A stretch of 64,000 nt of DNA from Chromatiaceae bacterium (GTDB lineage: Bacteria; Pseudomonadota; Gammaproteobacteria; Chromatiales; Chromatiaceae): positions 1,458,315 through 1,522,314 of the forward strand of contig CP037918.1 in NCBI GenBank assembly GCA_019356535.1, in the 5' to 3' direction. The notes below the pieces were generated by a model. It was given only the letters and a program-made list of their open reading frames with translations. It searched no databases and was not told where the DNA came from. This document shows positions 61,314-64,000 of the stretch, in pieces. Positions within the stretch are counted from its first letter, which is position 1. The number at the start of each line of letters is the position of its first letter. Made by a program: the position numbers and the translations under genes.

Positions 61314-62416
61314 AGCACCTGCTCCAGCGCCTCGAGGCAACGCGCGTTCTCTTCGGACAAGCCGATGCTGATGCGCAGCCCGCCCTTCAGCCCGTAGTTC
61401 TCCACCGGCCGGGTGATCACCCCCAGACGCAGCAGGGCCTGGTCCACCTCGCTGGCAGGCCGGTCGAGCAGTACGGTAACGAAGTTGCCCACCGAGGGGA
61501 TCCAGCGCAGGCCCAGCGTGCGAAAGCCCGCTTCGAGTTGCGCCATGCCCTCACGATTGAGCTCCACCCCACGCTGCACGTGGGACGGGTCGTCCAGTGC
61601 CACGAGCGCTGCGGCCTGCGCCAGGCTGTTGGCATTGAAGGGCTGGCGTACCCGGTTGAGCAGATCGGCCACGTCAGGATGCGACAGCCCATAGCCAACG
61701 CGCAGCGCCGCCAACCCATAGGCCTTGGAGAAGGTACGGGTAACCACCAGGTTGGGGAAGGCCTCCAGCCACTGGCTGGCATCGGGATAGTCGGGCTCGA
61801 GCGGCGCAACGTACTCGAAGTAGGCCTCGTCCACCACCACGATCACCTCACCGGGCACCTGCTCCAGGAAGGCACGCAAGGTGTCGCGATCCAGCCAGGT
61901 GCCGGTCGGGTTGTTGGGATTGGCGATCCACACCACGCCGGTTGCCGGAGTGATGCGCTCGGCCATGGCCTCGAGGTCGTGCCCGTAATCGCGTGCCGGC
62001 ACCACCCGCAACTCCGCACCCACCGCCATGCTCGAGAGCGGATAAACCGCAAAGGCATGCTCGGAGAACAGGCTTTCGCGCCCCGGCCACAGGAACACCC
62101 GGGCGATCATGTCCAGCACATCATTGGAGCCGTTGCCGATGGTGATGCAATCGGGCGCGACCCCATGCCGCTTCGCCAGAGTCTCACGCAAGGCCCAGGC
62201 GCCGCCGTCGGGATAGCGCGCCAGCTCGTCGAACTCGCCGGCCAGCACCTCGCGCACCCGCGGACTGGGACCCAGCGGGTTCTCGTTGGAGGCCAGCTTG
62301 ATCGAGTCGGTGATGCCCAGCTCGCGCTCCAGCTCGGAGACCGGCTTGCCCGGCACATAGGGTTGCAGGTGGGCGATACCGGGCGCGGTACGTGATACGA
62401 AACGGTTGTCGTTCAT
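61310..62416 (-). CDS. hisC: Histidinol-phosphate aminotransferase (HisC2-type)
   Basis: This PLP-dependent class I/II aminotransferase (368 aa) has IKLASNENPLGPSPRVREVL, ITIGNGSNDVLDMIARVFLW, VWIANPNNPTGTWLDRDTLR and the lysine that binds PLP in VTRTFSKAYGLAALRVGYG. The C-terminal RISIGLSEENARCLEALEQV is typical. In the pheA-hisC-tyrA cluster such enzymes often transaminate aromatic keto acids as well as histidinol phosphate, so a role in tyrosine and phenylalanine synthesis is likely. The start at 62416 has AGGAGGG upstream; a longer frame is not family-like. Confidence 0.94.
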   Translation of the reverse strand: MNDNRFVSRTAPGIAHLQPYVPGKPVSELERELGITDSIKLASNENPLGPSPRVREVLAGEFDELARYPDGGAWALRETLAKRHGVAPDCITIGNGSNDVLDMIARVFLWPGRESLFSEHAFAVYPLSSMAVGAELRVVPARDYGHDLEAMAERITPATGVVWIANPNNPTGTWLDRDTLRAFLEQVPGEVIVVVDEAYFEYVAPLEPDYPDASQWLEAFPNLVVTRTFSKAYGLAALRVGYGLSHPDVADLLNRVRQPFNANSLAQAAALVALDDPSHVQRGVELNREGMAQLEAGFRTLGLRWIPSVGNFVTVLLDRPASEVDQALLRLGVITRPVENYGLKGGLRISIGLSEENARCLEALEQVL

Positions 62417-62432
62417 GAAGCCCTCCTGCAGA

Positions 62433-63524
62433 TCACAGCACGGCGCGAGGATAGGACCCCAGCTCCTTGTACAAGGCGGCCAGGGAGCGCAATTCGGCCA
62501 GCGCCTTGCCAACGCCGGGGTCCTCGCGGTGCCCCAGCAGGTCGATGAAGAATACGTAGTCCCAATTACCGCGCCGAGAGGGCCGCGACTCGATGCGGGT
62601 CATGCTGATGCCGTTCTCGGCCAGCGGTCGCAGCAGCTGATAGAGGGCACCCGACTCGTTGCGCGTGCTGACCATGATGCTGGTCTTGTCGTCACCCGAG
62701 GGGCTGGTGCCATGCCGGCCGATCACCAGGAAGCGCGTGGTGTTGTCCGGCTCGTCCTCGATGTTGGCCGCCAGCACGTCCAGGTCGTACAGCTCAGCAG
62801 CTGCACGACCGGCGATCGCTGCCGCACCTTCGGTCTCCGCCGCCAGCCGTGCGGCCTCGGCATTGCTGCCGACCGCCACCCGCTCGACGAAGGGCAGGTG
62901 CCGGTCCAGCCAGTTGCGGCACTGCGCCAGCGACTGCTGGTGCGAGAACACCGTACGAATGGACTCAAGTGGCTGCGCCTTGCCGAGCAGGTTGTGATGG
63001 ATGCGCAGCGATACCTCGCCACAGATCTGCAAGGGCGAGGACAGGAACATGTCGAGCGTGTGATTGATGACCCCTTCGCTGGAGTTTTCCACCGGCACCA
63101 CGCCATAGTCGGCCTTCTCGCTCTCGACCTCCTGGAACACGTCGGAGATGCTGCCCAGCGGCAGGGCGCGCACCGAGTGCCCGAAGTGCTTCTGCGCAGC
63201 CGCCTGGGTGAAGGTGCCTTCCGGCCCCAGGTAGGCGACCTTGAGCGGGCGCTCCAGGGCCAGGCAGACGGACATGATCTCGCGGAACAGGCGCGCGATC
63301 TCCTCGTCGGGCATCGGCCCCTGGTTGCGCGCCTTGACCTTGCGCAGCACTTCGGCCTCGCGCTCCGGGCGATAGAACACGGCATTGGGATCAGCTGCCA
63401 CCTTGATCCGCGCGACCTCGATCGCCGCCTCGGCACGCTGGTTGAGCAGGACCTGGATCTGCTCGTCGAGCGCGTCGATACGCTCACGGATGCAGGCAAG
63501 TTGTTGGGCTTCGCTTTCGCTCAT
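62433..63524 (-). CDS. pheA: Bifunctional chorismate mutase/prephenate dehydratase (P-protein)
   Basis: The 363-residue enzyme has an AroQ chorismate mutase domain (about 1-90: LACIRERIDALDEQIQVLLN, RPEREAEVLRKV). A prephenate dehydratase domain follows (about 95-270: VAYLGPEGTFTQAAAQKHFG, YGVVPVENSSEGVINHTLDM, AAIAGRAAAELYDL, NTTRFLVIG). The C-terminal ACT domain (about 285-355) has the ESRP motif (MTRIESRPSRRGNWDYVFFI) that binds phenylalanine for feedback control. It converts chorismate to phenylpyruvate. It precedes hisC by 16 nt. The start at 63524 was chosen because the upstream extension lacks similarity. Confidence 0.96.
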   Translation of the reverse strand: MSESEAQQLACIRERIDALDEQIQVLLNQRAEAAIEVARIKVAADPNAVFYRPEREAEVLRKVKARNQGPMPDEEIARLFREIMSVCLALERPLKVAYLGPEGTFTQAAAQKHFGHSVRALPLGSISDVFQEVESEKADYGVVPVENSSEGVINHTLDMFLSSPLQICGEVSLRIHHNLLGKAQPLESIRTVFSHQQSLAQCRNWLDRHLPFVERVAVGSNAEAARLAAETEGAAAIAGRAAAELYDLDVLAANIEDEPDNTTRFLVIGRHGTSPSGDDKTSIMVSTRNESGALYQLLRPLAENGISMTRIESRPSRRGNWDYVFFIDLLGHREDPGVGKALAELRSLAALYKELGSYPRAVL

Positions 63525-63564
63525 TGCTTGGTTCCGTGACCTGTCCGGCACAGACTAACGGTCC

Positions 63565-64000
63565 TCAGCAACCCAGGCAACGTACCGAGAGCACGCCCTC
63601 GATACTGGCGATGGCCTCAGCGGTCTCGGCCGCCGGTGGCTGGTCCACATCGATCAGCGTCACCGCGATCTCACCGCGCGACTTGTTGAGCATGTCCAGG
63701 ATGTTCAACCCGGCATCGGCCAGCAGGGTCGAGACCTGACCCAGCATATTGGGCACATTGCTGTTGACCACCGCGATGCGGTAGCCCTCGCCACGTGGCA
63801 GCTCGATCTCGGGGAAATTCACCGAATTGCGCACATTGCCGTTCTCCAGCCAGTCGCGCACCTCGTCAACCACCATGACCGCACAGTTCTCTTCGGCCTC
63901 GCGGGTCGAGGCCCCAAGGTGCGGCAGAGTGATCACCCGTGGGTGGTCCTTGAGCAGGTTGCTGGGGAAGTCGCAGACATAGGCATACAGCCGCCCCTCA
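63565..64000 (-). CDS. serA: D-3-phosphoglycerate dehydrogenase, C-terminal part
   Basis: The frame is open to the right edge of the window, so only the last 144 residues are visible. They contain the end of the NAD-binding domain (VCDFPSNLLKDHPRVITLPH, then LGASTREAEENCAVMVVDEV with the catalytic His in LPHLGAST). An ACT domain (RIAVVNSNVPNMLGQVSTLL, LNILDMLNKSRGEIAVTLID) follows directly, giving a short SerA of the E. coli type without an extra intervening domain. SerA starts serine synthesis. It lies 40 nt upstream of pheA on the same strand; many relatives have serC in that position. Confidence 0.93.
   Translation of the reverse strand, partial: EGRLYAYVCDFPSNLLKDHPRVITLPHLGASTREAEENCAVMVVDEVRDWLENGNVRNSVNFPEIELPRGEGYRIAVVNSNVPNMLGQVSTLLADAGLNILDMLNKSRGEIAVTLIDVDQPPAAETAEAIASIEGVLSVRCLGC

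Overview
The window is a GC-rich chromosomal segment of a gammaproteobacterium. The evidence is gene content and order: surE-pcm-yqaA-nlpD-rpoS, sdhCDAB-sdhE, darP-recJ, ppsA-sixA, cmoA-cmoB-hspQ, pheA-hisC-tyrA, and RpoS itself. A partial DsrE-family gene at the left edge fits a lineage related to sulfur oxidisers but does not prove it. I cannot name a genus from the sequence alone.

Positions 1-28.2 kb are mainly housekeeping. They hold the stress and stationary-phase block (rpoS, nlpD, pcm, surE), a propionate 2-methylcitrate operon (prpE-gntR-prpB-prpC-prpD) with paired operator-like dyads upstream, succinate dehydrogenase with its flavinylation factor, recJ, a phosphopantetheinyl transferase, uppP, sixA, ppsA, a STAS protein, sthA, lexA with a strong promoter containing a perfect dyad, the cmoA/cmoB tRNA-modification pair, hspQ, a SET-domain protein and tRNA-Val(GAC). 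A 160-bp MITE-like element flanked by CTAG lies beside rpoS.

Positions 28.9-60.1 kb form a coherent accessory block, almost all on the minus strand. In transcription order it starts with a 1912-residue exported beta-helix protein. Next come two multicopper-oxidase-like proteins with complementary copper-ligand motifs and a third that has lost its ligands but gained Ig-like and propeller-like repeats. Then come an unknown exported protein, a subtilase with three near-identical MopE-type metal-binding repeats, a SCO copper chaperone and a cytochrome c fused to a periplasmic binding-protein fold. These are followed by type II secretion genes (gspE-F-G-H-I-J-K-L-M-C-D, with a lipoprotein secretin) and a PAS/GAF sensor kinase. 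A LuxR-type response regulator converges on the kinase. My reading, which is inference, is an exported copper-dependent oxidase or electron-transfer apparatus with its own secretion machine and sensor. This is the most interesting part of the window.

Positions 60.4-64 kb return to core metabolism with tyrA, hisC, pheA and the 3' part of serA. The accessory block begins directly after tyrA, where many gammaproteobacteria carry aroA-cmk-rpsA.
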